Source: Acidovorax sp. | Lineage (GTDB): Bacteria; Pseudomonadota; Gammaproteobacteria; Burkholderiales; Burkholderiaceae_C | Length of the DNA: 62,048 nucleotides | Direction: 5' to 3' | Assembly (NCBI GenBank): GCA_030692685.1 | Contig: JAUXZO010000179.1 | Location: 1-62,048, forward strand | Part shown: positions 1 to 9,457 of the stretch, piece after piece | Layout of the letters: every line of letters starts with the position of its first letter | How positions within the stretch are numbered: position 1 is the stretch's first letter | Translations under genes and position numbers: made by a program | Notes under the pieces: model-generated | The model's database searches: none | Told to the model about the DNA's origin: nothing | The model's input: the letters and a program-made list of their open reading frames with translations, nothing else

Positions 1-1398
1 GTGATCGCCGTGGCCGCAGTGGCGGTCTTGTCTGGCTGCGCCAGCGTGAATCTGGAGCAAAACCTCTCCAGCGCCAACGCGGCGGCAAGCAGCTTCACGG
101 ACGGCCAGCTCACCTTGGCCCGGGACCAGAGCGAGCGAGATGCGTTGCGACAGCGCGCTTCGGATCTGCTGGCCAAGCCGCTCAGTCAGATGGATGCTGT
201 GCAACTCGCACTCGTCAATAGCCCATCCCTGCAGGCCATCGTGGCCCAGAACTGGGCGGACGCGTCAACGGCAGCTCAGTCCGGCCGCATCGCGAACCCC
301 ATCCTGAGCCTGGAGCGTGTGCGCTTGGGAGATGAGACGGAAATCGGTCGCCTCCTGTCCTTCGGCCTGCTGGATCTGCTGACCTTGCCAACACGCAAAG
401 GTATTGCAGAGCAGCGAATCAAGCAGACCCAGTTACGCCTGAGTAGCGACGTGGTCGACCAAGTGACGCAGGTGCGCCAGGCTTGGGTCCGCGCTGTCGC
501 CGCGCAACAGACGCTGACTTACACCCAGCAGGTCTTCGCCAGCGCCCAAGCCAGTGCTGAACTGGCCAAACGCATGCAGTCGGTGGGCAATTTCAACAAG
601 CTCGATCGTGTGCGCCAGCAAGCGTTCTACGCCGACACTGCGACCCAGCTGGCCAGTGCGCAGCACCAGGTCACGGCAGCCCGTGAGGAGCTGGTGCGGC
701 TGCTAGGCCTGGACGATAGCCAAGCCCAACAGCTCAAGTTGCCTGAACGCCTTCCCACACTTCCCAAGGAGCCGCTGTCTCCATCGGACGCTGGCCGTCA
801 GGCTTCGAAGGGTCGGCTGGATCTGCAGATCGCGAAGGCCGATTACGACGCAGCCGCACGCGCGCAAGGCTGGAACACGATCACGACCTTCACGGACATT
901 GAACTGGGAGTACGGCGCGACTCTGTCTTCGATGCGGCCGAGAACACCCACTCAACGCGACGAGGCTTTGAGATCAGCCTGCAGTTGCCCATTTTTGATT
1001 GGGGAGGTATGCGGCGCGATTCCATGAACGCGCAAACCCTGGCCGCTGCCAACCGCCTGGAGGCCACAGCCCGCGCGGCGGGCTCGAACTTGCGCGAGAG
1101 CTATTCCGCGTACCGCACGGCGTATGACATCGCGCGCCACCACCGCGACGAAGTGATCCCGCTGCGTAAGAGCATCTCTGAAGAAAACCAGCTTCGCTAC
1201 AACGGGATGCTGATCAGCGTCTTTGAACTACTTGCCGACTCCCGCGACCAGGTGAACTCGGTAATGGCGGCTCTGAACGCTGAACAACAGTTCTGGCTAG
1301 CGGACGCGGCCCTCCAGGCCTCCCTCATTGGCAAGCCAACCAGCACTGGCGTCTCGGGCGGTGGCGCAGCCGCTGCCGAAGCTGGCGCAGGCCACTGA
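1..1398 (+). CDS. TolC-family outer-membrane efflux protein, 5' end cut by the window
   Basis: Outer-membrane channel of a tripartite metal efflux system. The reading frame is open from base 1. A lipobox-like LSGC lies at residues 10-13 with almost no positively charged n-region before it, so the true start is probably upstream of the window. The body has the long Ala/Gln-rich helical repeats of TolC/CusC proteins (two halves, about residues 50-230 and 260-440). It is followed after 20 bases by a multicopper oxidase, so it belongs to a copper-resistance operon. The outer-membrane lipoprotein assignment is from family knowledge; substrate is inferred from neighbours only. Confidence 0.85.
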   Translation: MIAVAAVAVLSGCASVNLEQNLSSANAAASSFTDGQLTLARDQSERDALRQRASDLLAKPLSQMDAVQLALVNSPSLQAIVAQNWADASTAAQSGRIANPILSLERVRLGDETEIGRLLSFGLLDLLTLPTRKGIAEQRIKQTQLRLSSDVVDQVTQVRQAWVRAVAAQQTLTYTQQVFASAQASAELAKRMQSVGNFNKLDRVRQQAFYADTATQLASAQHQVTAAREELVRLLGLDDSQAQQLKLPERLPTLPKEPLSPSDAGRQASKGRLDLQIAKADYDAAARAQGWNTITTFTDIELGVRRDSVFDAAENTHSTRRGFEISLQLPIFDWGGMRRDSMNAQTLAAANRLEATARAAGSNLRESYSAYRTAYDIARHHRDEVIPLRKSISEENQLRYNGMLISVFELLADSRDQVNSVMAALNAEQQFWLADAALQASLIGKPTSTGVSGGGAAAAEAGAGH

Positions 1399-1418
1399 TC
1401 CCCTCAAGGAAACCAAAC

Positions 1419-2831
1419 ATGAATTCAAGAAGAGATTTTTTCCGATTTGCGGGCATTGCCGGAGGGGCCGTGGCCGCAGCGAGTGTGAGCCGAGTGGCGA
1501 TGGCAGCACTGCCGGAACCCGTGTACCAGTCAAGCCCAGACACCATGGCGCCTTTGGTGCCCAACTCTGGGCGTCCGTACAACCCGGTGGTCACGCTCAA
1601 CGGCTGGACGCTGCCCTGGCGCATGAATCAGGGGGTCAAGGAGTTTCATCTGGTGGCAGAACCGGTGGTGCGCGAGATGGCCCCTGGCTTCAAGGCGCAT
1701 CTTTGGGGGTACAACGGCCAGAGTCCGGGCCCCACCATTGAAGTGGTGGAAGGCGACCGCGTTCGCATTTTTGTGACCAACAAGCTGCCTGAGCACACCA
1801 GCATCCACTGGCATGGACAGCGTTTGCCCAACGGCATGGACGGTGTGGCAGGGCTGAACCAGCCCGCGATTCAGTCGGGCAAGACCTTTGTCTACGAATT
1901 CGTGGCACGCCGTCCAGGTACCTTCATGTACCACCCGCACGCCGATGAGATGACCCAGATGGCCATGGGCATGATGGGCTTCTGGATAACGCATCCGAAG
2001 ACCAAGCATCCGCTGATTGATGAAGTGAATCGAGACTTTTGCTTCCTGCTCAGTGCCTACGACATTGAGCCCGGCGCCGCCACGCCCAAGGTCGCGGAGA
2101 TGCTGAACTTCAATCTGTGGACATGGAACAGCCGCATCTTTCCCGGCATCGACTCCTTGAATGTCCGGCTTAACGACAAGGTGCGCATTCGCATCGGCAA
2201 CCTCACCATGACCAACCACCCGATGCATTTGCACGGTCACGAGTTTTTGGTCACCGGCACGGATGGCGGACCCACACCCAAGAGCACCCGTCTGTATGAA
2301 GTGACCACCGACGTGGCCGTTGGACAGATGCGCCAGATTGAGTTCCTCGCGGACGAAGAAGGCGACTGGGCGTTCCACTGCCACAAGAGTCACCACACCA
2401 TGAATGCAATGGGGCACGACATTCCCACCATGATTGGTGTGGACCACCGGGGCGTGGCCAAGAAGATCAACAACCTGATCCCCGACTACATGGTCATGGG
2501 CGAGCGGGGCATGGCAGACATGACGGAAATGGAGATGCCCATTCCGGACAACACCATTCCCATGATGACCGGAGAAGGCCCGTTCGGCTCGGTCGAAATG
2601 GGCGGGATGTTCAGTGTCTTGAAGGTGCGCCGCGACCAGAAACCGGGCGACTATAAGAACCCGGGTTGGTACAAGAACCCTGAGGGCACGGTGGCCTACG
2701 AGTACACCGGTCCGATGGCTGAACCGGCCCGCTTCAAGGCCGAGGGCGGGCAGTCCATGCCTCGCAAAGAGAAGTCCAGCTCGGACACTGTCGTCAAGGT
2801 CAAAAAGCCGTCTTCGCACAGCGGCCACTAA
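1419..2831 (+). CDS. Periplasmic multicopper oxidase (CopA/CueO-like)
   Basis: Predicted to oxidise Cu(I) in the periplasm. The N-terminus has a twin-arginine signal (RRDFFRF, residues 4-10) ending near AMAA. All four copper-binding motifs are visible: HWHGQ at 130-134, YHPH at 171-174, HPMHLHGH at 267-274 and HCHKSHH from 320. At 470 aa it is shorter than classic CopA (about 600 aa) and has only a modest Met-rich segment (residues 355-380), so it may be the compact type. It sits between a TolC-type gene and a cupredoxin gene in one operon. A strong start follows AAGGAAACC. The substrate is inferred. Confidence 0.9.
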   Translation: MNSRRDFFRFAGIAGGAVAAASVSRVAMAALPEPVYQSSPDTMAPLVPNSGRPYNPVVTLNGWTLPWRMNQGVKEFHLVAEPVVREMAPGFKAHLWGYNGQSPGPTIEVVEGDRVRIFVTNKLPEHTSIHWHGQRLPNGMDGVAGLNQPAIQSGKTFVYEFVARRPGTFMYHPHADEMTQMAMGMMGFWITHPKTKHPLIDEVNRDFCFLLSAYDIEPGAATPKVAEMLNFNLWTWNSRIFPGIDSLNVRLNDKVRIRIGNLTMTNHPMHLHGHEFLVTGTDGGPTPKSTRLYEVTTDVAVGQMRQIEFLADEEGDWAFHCHKSHHTMNAMGHDIPTMIGVDHRGVAKKINNLIPDYMVMGERGMADMTEMEMPIPDNTIPMMTGEGPFGSVEMGGMFSVLKVRRDQKPGDYKNPGWYKNPEGTVAYEYTGPMAEPARFKAEGGQSMPRKEKSSSDTVVKVKKPSSHSGH

Positions 2832-2870
2832 CTGCCACGTTCCCCATCACCTTCACAACCCAAGGCAACT

Positions 2871-3356
2871 ATGAAACGCACTCTTTCCCTGATCGCAGCC
2901 TCCGCCCTGGTGGCTCTGTCCTTTAACAGCTTTGCAGGTGGCACTCACAGCGGTGGTCACGGCCACGCAAACGAGGAGTCAGCCATCGGTCAACCCGGCA
3001 AGGCTGCCAAGGTGACCCGCACGATCAACGTGGACATGGCTGACACCATGCGCTTCACGCCGGCAGCAATCTCCGTCAAGCAGGGCGAAACCATCAAGTT
3101 CGTGATCAAGAACAGTGGCCAGGTCAAGCACGAGTTCAGCCTGGGTACCGAGGCCGAGCTCAAGGAACACTACGAGACCATGAAGAAGTTTCCCGAGATG
3201 GAGCATGACGAGCCCAGCAAGATCTCCCTCGCACCAGGCAAACAGGGCGAAATCATCTGGCAATTCACCAAAGCCGGTGATGTGAATTTTGCGTGCCTGT
3301 ACCCAGGCCACTACGACGCTGGCATGAAGGGCCAGGTCAAGGTCTCCAAGAAGTAA
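2871..3356 (+). CDS. Periplasmic cupredoxin
   Basis: Small blue-copper-type protein with a Sec signal peptide (cleavage after FAG, about residue 22) and a His-rich mature N-terminus (residues 25-33). Candidate type-1 copper ligands are H87 in VKHEF, C142, H147 and M152 in a CLYPGHYDAGM segment, the normal plastocyanin/azurin order. It lies 39 bases after the multicopper oxidase and could be its electron partner or a copper carrier. CopI-like cupredoxins are found in similar betaproteobacterial copper operons. Confidence 0.88.
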   Translation: MKRTLSLIAASALVALSFNSFAGGTHSGGHGHANEESAIGQPGKAAKVTRTINVDMADTMRFTPAAISVKQGETIKFVIKNSGQVKHEFSLGTEAELKEHYETMKKFPEMEHDEPSKISLAPGKQGEIIWQFTKAGDVNFACLYPGHYDAGMKGQVKVSKK

Positions 3357-3397
3357 ATCCCGGGTTGCTGTGCCAACCCACTGAACAAGGAGCATTT

Positions 3398-3736
3398 ATG
3401 AAGAAAACCAATACCGCCATCTCCGCCGTACTGCTGTCGCTGGCCACGCTGCTGCCGGTCTCGACCATGGCGCAGGTTGCAGCTGATGCCGCCAAGTCGT
3501 CCCCCGCCGCAGCCTCCATGACCGATGGCGAGGTTCGCAAGATCGACAAGGACAGCAGCAAGATCACCATCAAGCACGGGGAGATCAAGCATTTGGAGAT
3601 GCCGGGCATGACCATGGTGTTCAACGCCAAAGACAAGTCCCTGCTCGACAAGGTACAGGTCGGCGACAAGGTCAGCTTTATGGTGGTCAGCGAGGGCGGA
3701 AAGATGGTCGTGACGGCCATCGAGCCAGCCAAGTAA
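3398..3736 (+). CDS. CusF-like periplasmic copper chaperone
   Basis: A 112-aa exported protein. The start at 3398 follows CAAGGAG and gives a typical signal peptide (about residues 1-25); longer in-frame starts upstream run through the end of the cupredoxin gene. The CusF-type copper site is visible: H60 and an EMPGMTM stretch with M68, M71 and M73. The tryptophan that caps copper in E. coli CusF is replaced here by Met68. In the Cus system this protein hands Cu(I) or Ag(I) to the RND adaptor; here it follows the oxidase and cupredoxin genes. Confidence 0.88.
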   Translation: MKKTNTAISAVLLSLATLLPVSTMAQVAADAAKSSPAAASMTDGEVRKIDKDSSKITIKHGEIKHLEMPGMTMVFNAKDKSLLDKVQVGDKVSFMVVSEGGKMVVTAIEPAK

Positions 3737-3814
3737 TCCCAGCAACTCCTAGACAGCGCCCTCAATCCAGAGGGAATTTCCCCAACTCTACGGCAATGCC
3801 GCGAAAGACAAATC

Positions 3815-4108
3815 ATGAAAACTCTTCTCATCGCCCTCGCACTGACAGCCGCATCCTCTGCCTTTGCAGCCGGTGATACCCAGGAAGCAACGCCTAATAC
3901 CAACTCCAAGGCGCAAGCGCATGGAGAGGAACACAAGAAAGCCCGCCCCGTGACCCCCGTCAAGCGCGCCAATGACGGCAGTACCGCCCGGGGCGAAGGC
4001 TCTGGAATGGCCACGACGAGCAAGTCCGAAGCACGCGGGCAAGACAAGGCTAACGAGCGTGAAGCCAAGCCTCACAAGGAAACAAGCCAAGGGACCACTC
4101 CCAAGTAA
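3815..4108 (+). CDS. Small secreted hydrophilic protein
   Basis: A 97-aa protein with a clear Sec signal (cleavage after AFA, residue 19). The mature part is highly charged and low-complexity (Lys, Glu, Thr, Gly, Ala) without Cys and with few His, so it is probably disordered. It is the last gene of the copper operon, 78 bases after the CusF-like gene. I do not recognise a named family. Similar small basic exported proteins occur at the ends of betaproteobacterial copper operons, but a function cannot be given. Confidence 0.6.
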   Translation: MKTLLIALALTAASSAFAAGDTQEATPNTNSKAQAHGEEHKKARPVTPVKRANDGSTARGEGSGMATTSKSEARGQDKANEREAKPHKETSQGTTPK

Positions 4109-4213
4109 CGGCAGCGATTCGCTCAGCAGGCCACTCCGTAGTAGGCCTGCTGAGTGTTTCGGTGAGCGAAAACTCCAGAGTTGTTGAAACCTCATTTGTT
4201 TTTCGGTCAAGCA

Positions 4214-4744
4214 TCAGCACCCGCAAATCGGCTTCCCCATTTGACCAGAATCATCGCTGCTGACGCCTGAAGGCAATGGTGCGCTGAAGGCACTCACCAT
4301 TGGCCCGCTATACACGGGTGCAAAGCCCCCGTCCACTGTACGGAAGTTGGTGGTCTGTCCTTGATACAAGCGAGCGGCCAACCACATGACAGATCCCTCA
4401 TAGGTGTACGCCCGCATATCAAACTTCATAGTCTGTCCGGCACCATCCGCGTTGACCTTGCGCTCACCTGGTGCCACCAACGCCTGCGCAACATACTCCC
4501 CGGCCAAGATCTCCCCCCAGACGCGCTTGGTAAGCTTGTCACCACGATAGGCAGCGCGGCTGCCAAACCCAGCGACTGGCTTGAAGAATAAACCCCGTCG
4601 CCCCTCCCAGAGGCGTTTTGCGTCTTCAGGCATGACAACTTCAGTGTGGGGCACATGTTCCAGCAGGACTTTCTGCGTCGCATCTGGTACACCCAGCGCG
4701 CTCATACGCAATCCATCGCTGAACAGCGCAAGGTTGCGCTTGTG
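4214..4744 (-). pseudogene. 5'-truncated ATP-grasp-like gene, joined to an IS3 orfB fragment
   Basis: The frame continues from the IS3 orfB fragment on its right. From about 4744 the product stops looking like a transposase and resembles a circularly permuted ATP-grasp type protein: a LFFKPVAGFGSR segment, a KFDMRAYTYEG strand and a final CGC. The native start is gone, so this is the C-terminal portion (about 175 aa) of a host gene interrupted by the insertion. The assignment rests on motif resemblance only. The chimeric frame remains open over 222 codons. Confidence 0.5.
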
Positions 4745-5274
4745 GGCCAGCACAGCCTCGTCGCTGTGGCGCCCGCCGGCTCTGCCAGTCATGTCCTGTG
4801 GGCGGTGCAGCCAGTTGAAGTAGCCGCTGGCGCTGACCTCCAGCACGCCACACGAGATGCACAACGGGTACTGGCTCCTCATTTGGTGAATCCAGTCGTA
4901 CCTCGCAGCGTGTCCTGCGCGAAGTACGCCGCAGCTTTTTTTGCGATGTCACGCTCCATGCGAAGCCGGGCAACCTCAGCGCGCAAGCGCGCTATCTCCA
5001 TCTGCTCGGGCGAGACCCGCGCGGCCTTGTCAGCGTCACCAGCGCCGCTCAATGGCCCCTTGGCCGCCAGCCTCCCCCAGTTGCCTAGACTGGTCTTGGG
5101 GATACCCAGCACCTTGGCCACCACCGCAATAGCCTGACCAGCGCCCACCTGACGCACCGCCTCCAGTTTGAACTCCTGCGTGTACTGCGCACGCAGCTGC
5201 TTTGCTGCCATCTCTTGACTCCTTGTCGGTATTTTCAACAAGGCTAAGAACTCCACTTTTCAGGGGCAAGGTCA
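4745..5274 (-). mobile_element. IS3-family insertion sequence remnant (orfA plus start of orfB)
   Basis: The right end shows an IS3-type terminus near 5249-5274, reading inward on the minus strand as TGACCTTGCCCCTGAAAAG. Inside are an intact orfA and the first 46 or so codons of orfB, which then run into unrelated sequence near 4744. The left end and most of orfB, including the DDE catalytic core, are missing, so the element cannot move by itself. Confidence 0.75.
4879..5211 (-). CDS. IS3-family transposase OrfA
   Basis: About 110 aa. The start at 5211 (MAAKQLRAQYTQEFKLEAV) is preferred over an upstream in-frame ATG because it matches family N-termini and follows CAAGGAG. The N-terminal half is a helix-turn-helix (QEFKLEAVR to GIPKTSLGNW). 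The C-terminal half is a leucine-zipper-like coiled coil (ARLRAEVARLRMERDIAKK) that normally leads to a frameshift into OrfB. OrfB begins 4 bases upstream of the stop but is truncated, so this OrfA is orphaned. Confidence 0.85.
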   Translation of the reverse strand: MAAKQLRAQYTQEFKLEAVRQVGAGQAIAVVAKVLGIPKTSLGNWGRLAAKGPLSGAGDADKAARVSPEQMEIARLRAEVARLRMERDIAKKAAAYFAQDTLRGTTGFTK

Positions 5275-5469
5275 AAGTAGTTAGATCGCTCAGTTCATAG
5301 TCGAGCAGGGCTATACCCCATCGCTTGCACATGGGCCAGTGCTCCCGTCATGCGCATGCGGTGCGCAACACCAAGATTTTGAAAACCAAGCCGAGCCCAA
5401 ACTGGGTATTTCATGCAGCGTTGCTGTTCGCGGAGGAGTGCCATCTGCGTGTGAGATTGGGTTGGGCAC

Positions 5470-5856
5470 TCAGCCCTGCCACCACACCCAAAAAGCCCAC
5501 GCGACTGCCAGCCAAACCAGCGCCACAAACGCCACGCCCCAAAGGGTCGAGGGCTTGACGCCATTGCGTGCCATCCATTCGTCCCCTTGGTTCTGACAAT
5601 CAAGGCGCACTTCCACTGGAATCAGACGGATGGCCAGCCAGATCAACACCGGCAGCAGCAGCACATCGTCCATATAGCCCAGCACCGGGATGAAGTCAGG
5701 AATCAGGTCGATGGGACTCAGCGCATAGGCCACCACCACGGCAGCGAGTGTCTTGGCGGCCCAGGGGGTGCCCGCGTGGCGCAAGGCAAACCACAGCGTG
5801 ACGCCATCGCGTTTGACGCGCCGCGCCCATTGGGGCAAGTCATTCAGAACTGACAT
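5470..5856 (-). CDS. DUF1232 (YkvA-like) membrane protein
   Basis: A 128-aa protein with the DUF1232 signature: a hydrophobic segment followed by YALSPIDLIPDFIPVLGYMDD (about residues 44-64). A second helix and a C-terminal transmembrane helix rich in Trp (residues 105-125) follow. The family function is unknown. It is transcribed divergently from the ChrB-like gene, with 91 AT-richer bases between them that probably hold both promoters. It does not appear to belong to the metal operons. Confidence 0.85.
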   Translation of the reverse strand: MSVLNDLPQWARRVKRDGVTLWFALRHAGTPWAAKTLAAVVVAYALSPIDLIPDFIPVLGYMDDVLLLPVLIWLAIRLIPVEVRLDCQNQGDEWMARNGVKPSTLWGVAFVALVWLAVAWAFWVWWQG

Positions 5857-5947
5857 CGGAATTTCCTTTTTCCACGTTCGCTATGCACATTTTGCAAGAT
5901 TGATCTAGTATTGGCACATATTCATTGTAACTACCGCTACATTATTT

Positions 5948-6619
5948 GTGAATCAAGAATCACGCAGTGCGTTCAGTAGCTGGTTGCTCCTGACCTACAA
6001 GGTGCCAACCGAGCCATCCAAGTTGAGGGTGGCGATATGGCGTCGCATCCGAAGCCTGGGGGCGGTCTACCTCCAGAGCGGCCTGTGCGTATTGCCTGGC
6101 CGCAGCGAACACCAGCGCCAGATGCGCATGGTGCAGTCCGACATCGAACAGGCCGGCGGCGAAGCCATGATCTTTGAGACCCAGGCCATGGACGCGAAGC
6201 AGCAGGAACTCGTGGTCGGTCGCTTCAAGCAGGACCGCGATCAGGACTACGAAGAGTTCCTCGACAAATGTGAGGACTACAAGGGCGAGATCGCCAAAGA
6301 GTTTCTTGCCGACCATTACACCTTTGCCGAGGTCAAGGAAAACGACGAGGACCTGAAGAAACTCAAGGGATGGCTGGACCGCATCAAGGCGCTGGACTTT
6401 TTCGGTGCCCCCGCGCGAGCCACCGCCGAACAGCAGTTGGCTGAGTGCGAAGTGCTGCTGGAAAACTATGCCAACGAGGTGTTTGAGCGCGAGCAAAGCG
6501 GCAAGGGCTTGCCCAACAAGCCGGCAGCGGCCAAGCGAACGGCGACAAAGGCCGGCGCAGGGGAAAACACACAAGCAGCCAAATCAGTGCCCCGCAAGCG
6601 CGCGGGCAAGGCTTCTTGA
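5948..6619 (+). CDS. ChrB-type chromate resistance regulator domain protein
   Basis: A 223-aa protein from a GTG start. The N-terminal segment (WLLLTYKVPTEPSKLRVAIWRRI, then GAVYLQSGLCVLP) is the ChrB N-terminal domain; the acidic/aromatic middle is helical and the last 45 residues are Lys/Ala-rich. ChrB senses chromate and controls chrA in Ochrobactrum and Cupriavidus. No chrA is present; the next gene is a disrupted MFS transporter, a partner seen in other beta- and alphaproteobacteria. Loss of the transporter suggests the chromate role is not functional here. Confidence 0.82.
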   Translation: MNQESRSAFSSWLLLTYKVPTEPSKLRVAIWRRIRSLGAVYLQSGLCVLPGRSEHQRQMRMVQSDIEQAGGEAMIFETQAMDAKQQELVVGRFKQDRDQDYEEFLDKCEDYKGEIAKEFLADHYTFAEVKENDEDLKKLKGWLDRIKALDFFGAPARATAEQQLAECEVLLENYANEVFEREQSGKGLPNKPAAAKRTATKAGAGENTQAAKSVPRKRAGKAS

Positions 6620-6683
6620 TACCTCCCATCGTGGACCGGCGTCATGGCTGTCAACGAGCCCACGAACTTTAAGGAGTCCACCC

Positions 6684-7932
6684 ATGAGTCCCGAAGTTGC
6701 TCCCCGCCCATAAGACACCGCCGTGCCTCTCCAGCCTTGGCTGAACCGCACCGTCGGCGGTGTCGGTCTGACCATCGCACTGGGCGACTTTTGCTACGAG
6801 ACCACGACCGTGATCCTGCCGGGATTTCTGGCGGTGTTGGGCGTGCCGGCGGCAGCCCTGGGTTTGATCGAAGGCGCCGCCGATGCGATGGCCAGCTTCA
6901 CCAAGATAGTGTCTGGTTACATCGCCGACAAGTTAGGGCATCGCAAGCTGCTGGTGCTTCTGGGCTATGCATTGACCCCTGTGGGCCAAGCCCTGATCGC
7001 ATTGGCCGCAGGCTGGCCACTTCTGCTGGCGGGGCGGCTGTTGTCCTGGTTCGGCAAGGGTTGCGTGGCCCGTTGCGCGATGCCATCGTGATCCAGGCCA
7101 TCCATCCCGAAGCGCGTGAACGGGCCTCCGGTTTCCACCGGGCAATGTATACGATCGGCGCCGTCGTCGGCCCATTGTTGGGGGTAACCCTGCTGGGCTG
7201 GGCACAAGACCTGCACTGGGCAGATGCTGCTGGCCCGTTCCGGCTGGTGCTATGGCTCAGCGTCATCCAGGGCGTGCTTGCAGTCATCGCGTTCCTGACC
7301 CTGGTGCAGGATCCTGCGCACTCACCCAATCCCGGCCTGCGCCTTTTCAACACCCTGCGCGGCCTGCCATCTCGCTTCAAGAAATATTTGGCCGCGGTAG
7401 GAGTTTTCGGACTGGGAGACTTCTCACACAGCCTGCTCATTCTGGCGGCCACCCAACTGCTGACAGCGCGCCTTGGCATCGTTCACGCCGCCCAGGTAGC
7501 CGGGCTGCTCTATGTATGGCGAAATGTCGTGCAGCTCCTGGCCTCCTATCCGGTGCGCGCGCGGGCCGACCGCATCGGCTCGCTGCAAGTACTGGTGATC
7601 GGCTATGCGCTGGGCGCGCTGACGGCGCTGGGAGCGGTGGCTGCCTTCTGGTGGCAAGTCGACAGCATTCCCGTGTTGGCGTTGGTTTTCCTGGCCGCTG
7701 GGCTCTATATGACCGTTCAGGAGGCGCTGGAATCGACGGTGACGGCTGACATGGTGGCGCAGGACAAGCTGGCCACCGGCTATGGCGCGCTGGGCACAGT
7801 CAACGGCATCGCCAGCTGATTTCCACCTCGGCCGTGGGCTTGTTGTGGACGGCAATGTCGCCTTTGCTTGCCTTTGGGTTGGCGCCCGTGCTGATGGCCA
7901 TGGGTACGCTGGCGCTGAGGCGTGTGCGGTGA
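6684..7932 (+). pseudogene. MFS transporter pseudogene (one nonsense and two frameshift lesions)
   Basis: Starts at ATG 6684 with a good AAGGAG site. An in-frame TAA at 6711-6713 follows codon 9. The frame then reads MFS helices (ALGDFCYETTTVILPGFLAV) to about 7060, where one base is missing in the sequence for FGKGLRGPLRDA. The second frame continues to about 7815, where another shift is needed to read LISTSAVGLLWTAMSPLLAF to the TGA at 7930. Corrected, the product is about 415 aa, normal for a 12-helix transporter. It was probably co-transcribed with the ChrB-like gene. Three separate lesions make sequencing error an unlikely full explanation. Confidence 0.8.
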
Positions 7933-8110
7933 GTTGCCAACGTCTGCGTCCATCCAGGGCGCAGCGTGGGACTGAGGGGTCGCCAGTATTGCTCTCTCCT
8001 CACCTTCACCGCTTGCATGATGGGTCTATCAGCGGTTGTCGGGTACGAATATGCCACTGGGTCCAGCAGGGAACTCTCGACCCCATAGGCTGTGATCTAC
8101 AATTGATAGC

Positions 8111-8464
8111 ATGCCCCATCGCTTGCGATCATTGCTGCTGGTAATTGCCTTGTTATGGCAATCCATCGGCATGGTCACTCCATTTGCGGTAGCACAGCGC
8201 GCGGACCAGATGGCCCACATGGTGGTCCATACCCAGGATGTCGACCATCACCACCACGAGGATCTCTCAGCGCATGTGGAGGCATCTGGTGGGCTCGACA
8301 GCCACGAGCACGCAGACACGGGGGTCACCCCGGCCGGTCTGTTGCCTAGTGCCTCGTTGAAAGTTCCCAGCCTTCCCCCTGCAAGCCCTGCCGCGCTCAT
8401 ATTGCAGCGGTACATCCCTCCCTCCTTGGACGGGCTTTTACGCCCTCCCACAGCGCTCGCCTGA
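8111..8464 (+). CDS. Small exported His-rich protein
   Basis: A 117-aa protein with a hydrophobic N-terminal signal (residues 6-27) and a histidine cluster (DVDHHHHED, about residues 43-51, then HEHAD). The C-terminus is Pro/Leu-rich. Similar small proteins precede RND and nickel operons in Burkholderiales and are loosely comparable to CzcI. It is the first gene of a run leading to a HupE/UreJ permease and a DUF6488 protein. Periplasmic metal binding is inferred from the histidines. No strong ribosome-binding site is seen. Confidence 0.6.
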   Translation: MPHRLRSLLLVIALLWQSIGMVTPFAVAQRADQMAHMVVHTQDVDHHHHEDLSAHVEASGGLDSHEHADTGVTPAGLLPSASLKVPSLPPASPAALILQRYIPPSLDGLLRPPTALA

Positions 8465-8640
8465 GCGTGAACGTCTGCCGCGCATGAAGGCGCGCTGAGC
8501 GTTCATCCATTCCCTCCCTGACTTCTTTCGCCCAATGGCATCAGGCGCAGCGCGCCCGCTTGCGTTCGCCTGGGCCTTTTCAATGTCGCGGCAACGCGCG
8601 ACATCGGGCACTCGTTCGCTCATATTTTGGAAGGCACTTC

Positions 8641-9429
8641 ATGAACCTACCGCTCTGGTTGAAGCGGCTCGCTCCGGCCTTGCTCCTGTTGATTCCCCTG
8701 GTGGCCGTCGCGCATGGCATCTCCGAGGAGGATCGACAGCGCATGCTGGACGGTGGCTATCTTCAGTACATCGGTCTTGGCGCAAGCCACATGCTCACGG
8801 GCTACGACCACTTGCTCTTTCTCTTCGGGGTGGTGTTTTTTCTCTCGTCCTTCAAGGACGTAGCGAAATTCGTCACCGTGTTCACGATCGGGCACTGCAT
8901 CACGCTGATCTTCGCCACGTATTTCAAGATCACCTGGAACTACTACCTGATCGACGCCATCATCGCGCTGAGCGTGATGTACAAGGCGTTCGACAACAAC
9001 GGCGGGTTCCAGAAGCACTTTGATATCAAGTCGCCGAACCTTCTTGCAGCAGTGTTCGGATTCGGCCTGCTGCATGGTTTCGGGCTGTCAACGCGCTTGC
9101 AGCAGTTGCCGCTGGGCGACGACAGCGGCTCCATGCTGCTTCGTATCCTCAGCTTCAACCTGGGCGTGGAGCTGGGCCAGATCGCGGCTCTCACCGGCAT
9201 GGTTGCCTTGCTCGCACTGTGGCGCCATCGACCGTCATTCAAGCGGTTCAGCTACATGGCCAACCTGGGACTTTTCTATGCCGGGGTGTACCTGCTTTTC
9301 ATGCAGTTGCACGGCTACCAGCATGACGTCGATCCAGACAGTTTCCGATTCCCCGCCGCCGAGCACCAGCACGTCCATGAAGACATGGACATTCAGAAAT
9401 CGACTGATGACAGTCGCAACACCCTTTGA
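8641..9429 (+). CDS. HupE/UreJ-family membrane protein, probable Ni/Co transport
   Basis: A 262-aa integral membrane protein. The start at 8641 follows TTGGAAGG. It begins with a cleavable-looking segment ending AHG, then has the HupE-type GASHMLTGYDHLLFLFGV region (residues 47-64) and FTIGHCITL (81-89), whose His and Asp residues probably bind metal. Five to six further hydrophobic helices follow, and the C-terminus is His-rich (AAEHQHVHED). HupE/UreJ proteins are secondary nickel/cobalt permeases. The nearby RcnR-like regulator and NreB-like exporter support a nickel theme. Confidence 0.8.
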   Translation: MNLPLWLKRLAPALLLLIPLVAVAHGISEEDRQRMLDGGYLQYIGLGASHMLTGYDHLLFLFGVVFFLSSFKDVAKFVTVFTIGHCITLIFATYFKITWNYYLIDAIIALSVMYKAFDNNGGFQKHFDIKSPNLLAAVFGFGLLHGFGLSTRLQQLPLGDDSGSMLLRILSFNLGVELGQIAALTGMVALLALWRHRPSFKRFSYMANLGLFYAGVYLLFMQLHGYQHDVDPDSFRFPAAEHQHVHEDMDIQKSTDDSRNTL

Positions 9430-9457
9430 CCCGCTTTACCAACCGAAAGACAGCACC

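Noticed and set aside
1530..2828. Long minus-strand frame (432 codons) opposite the multicopper oxidase
   Set aside because: It is the antisense shadow of a clear GC-rich gene, is His/Val/Gly-biased and has no domain.
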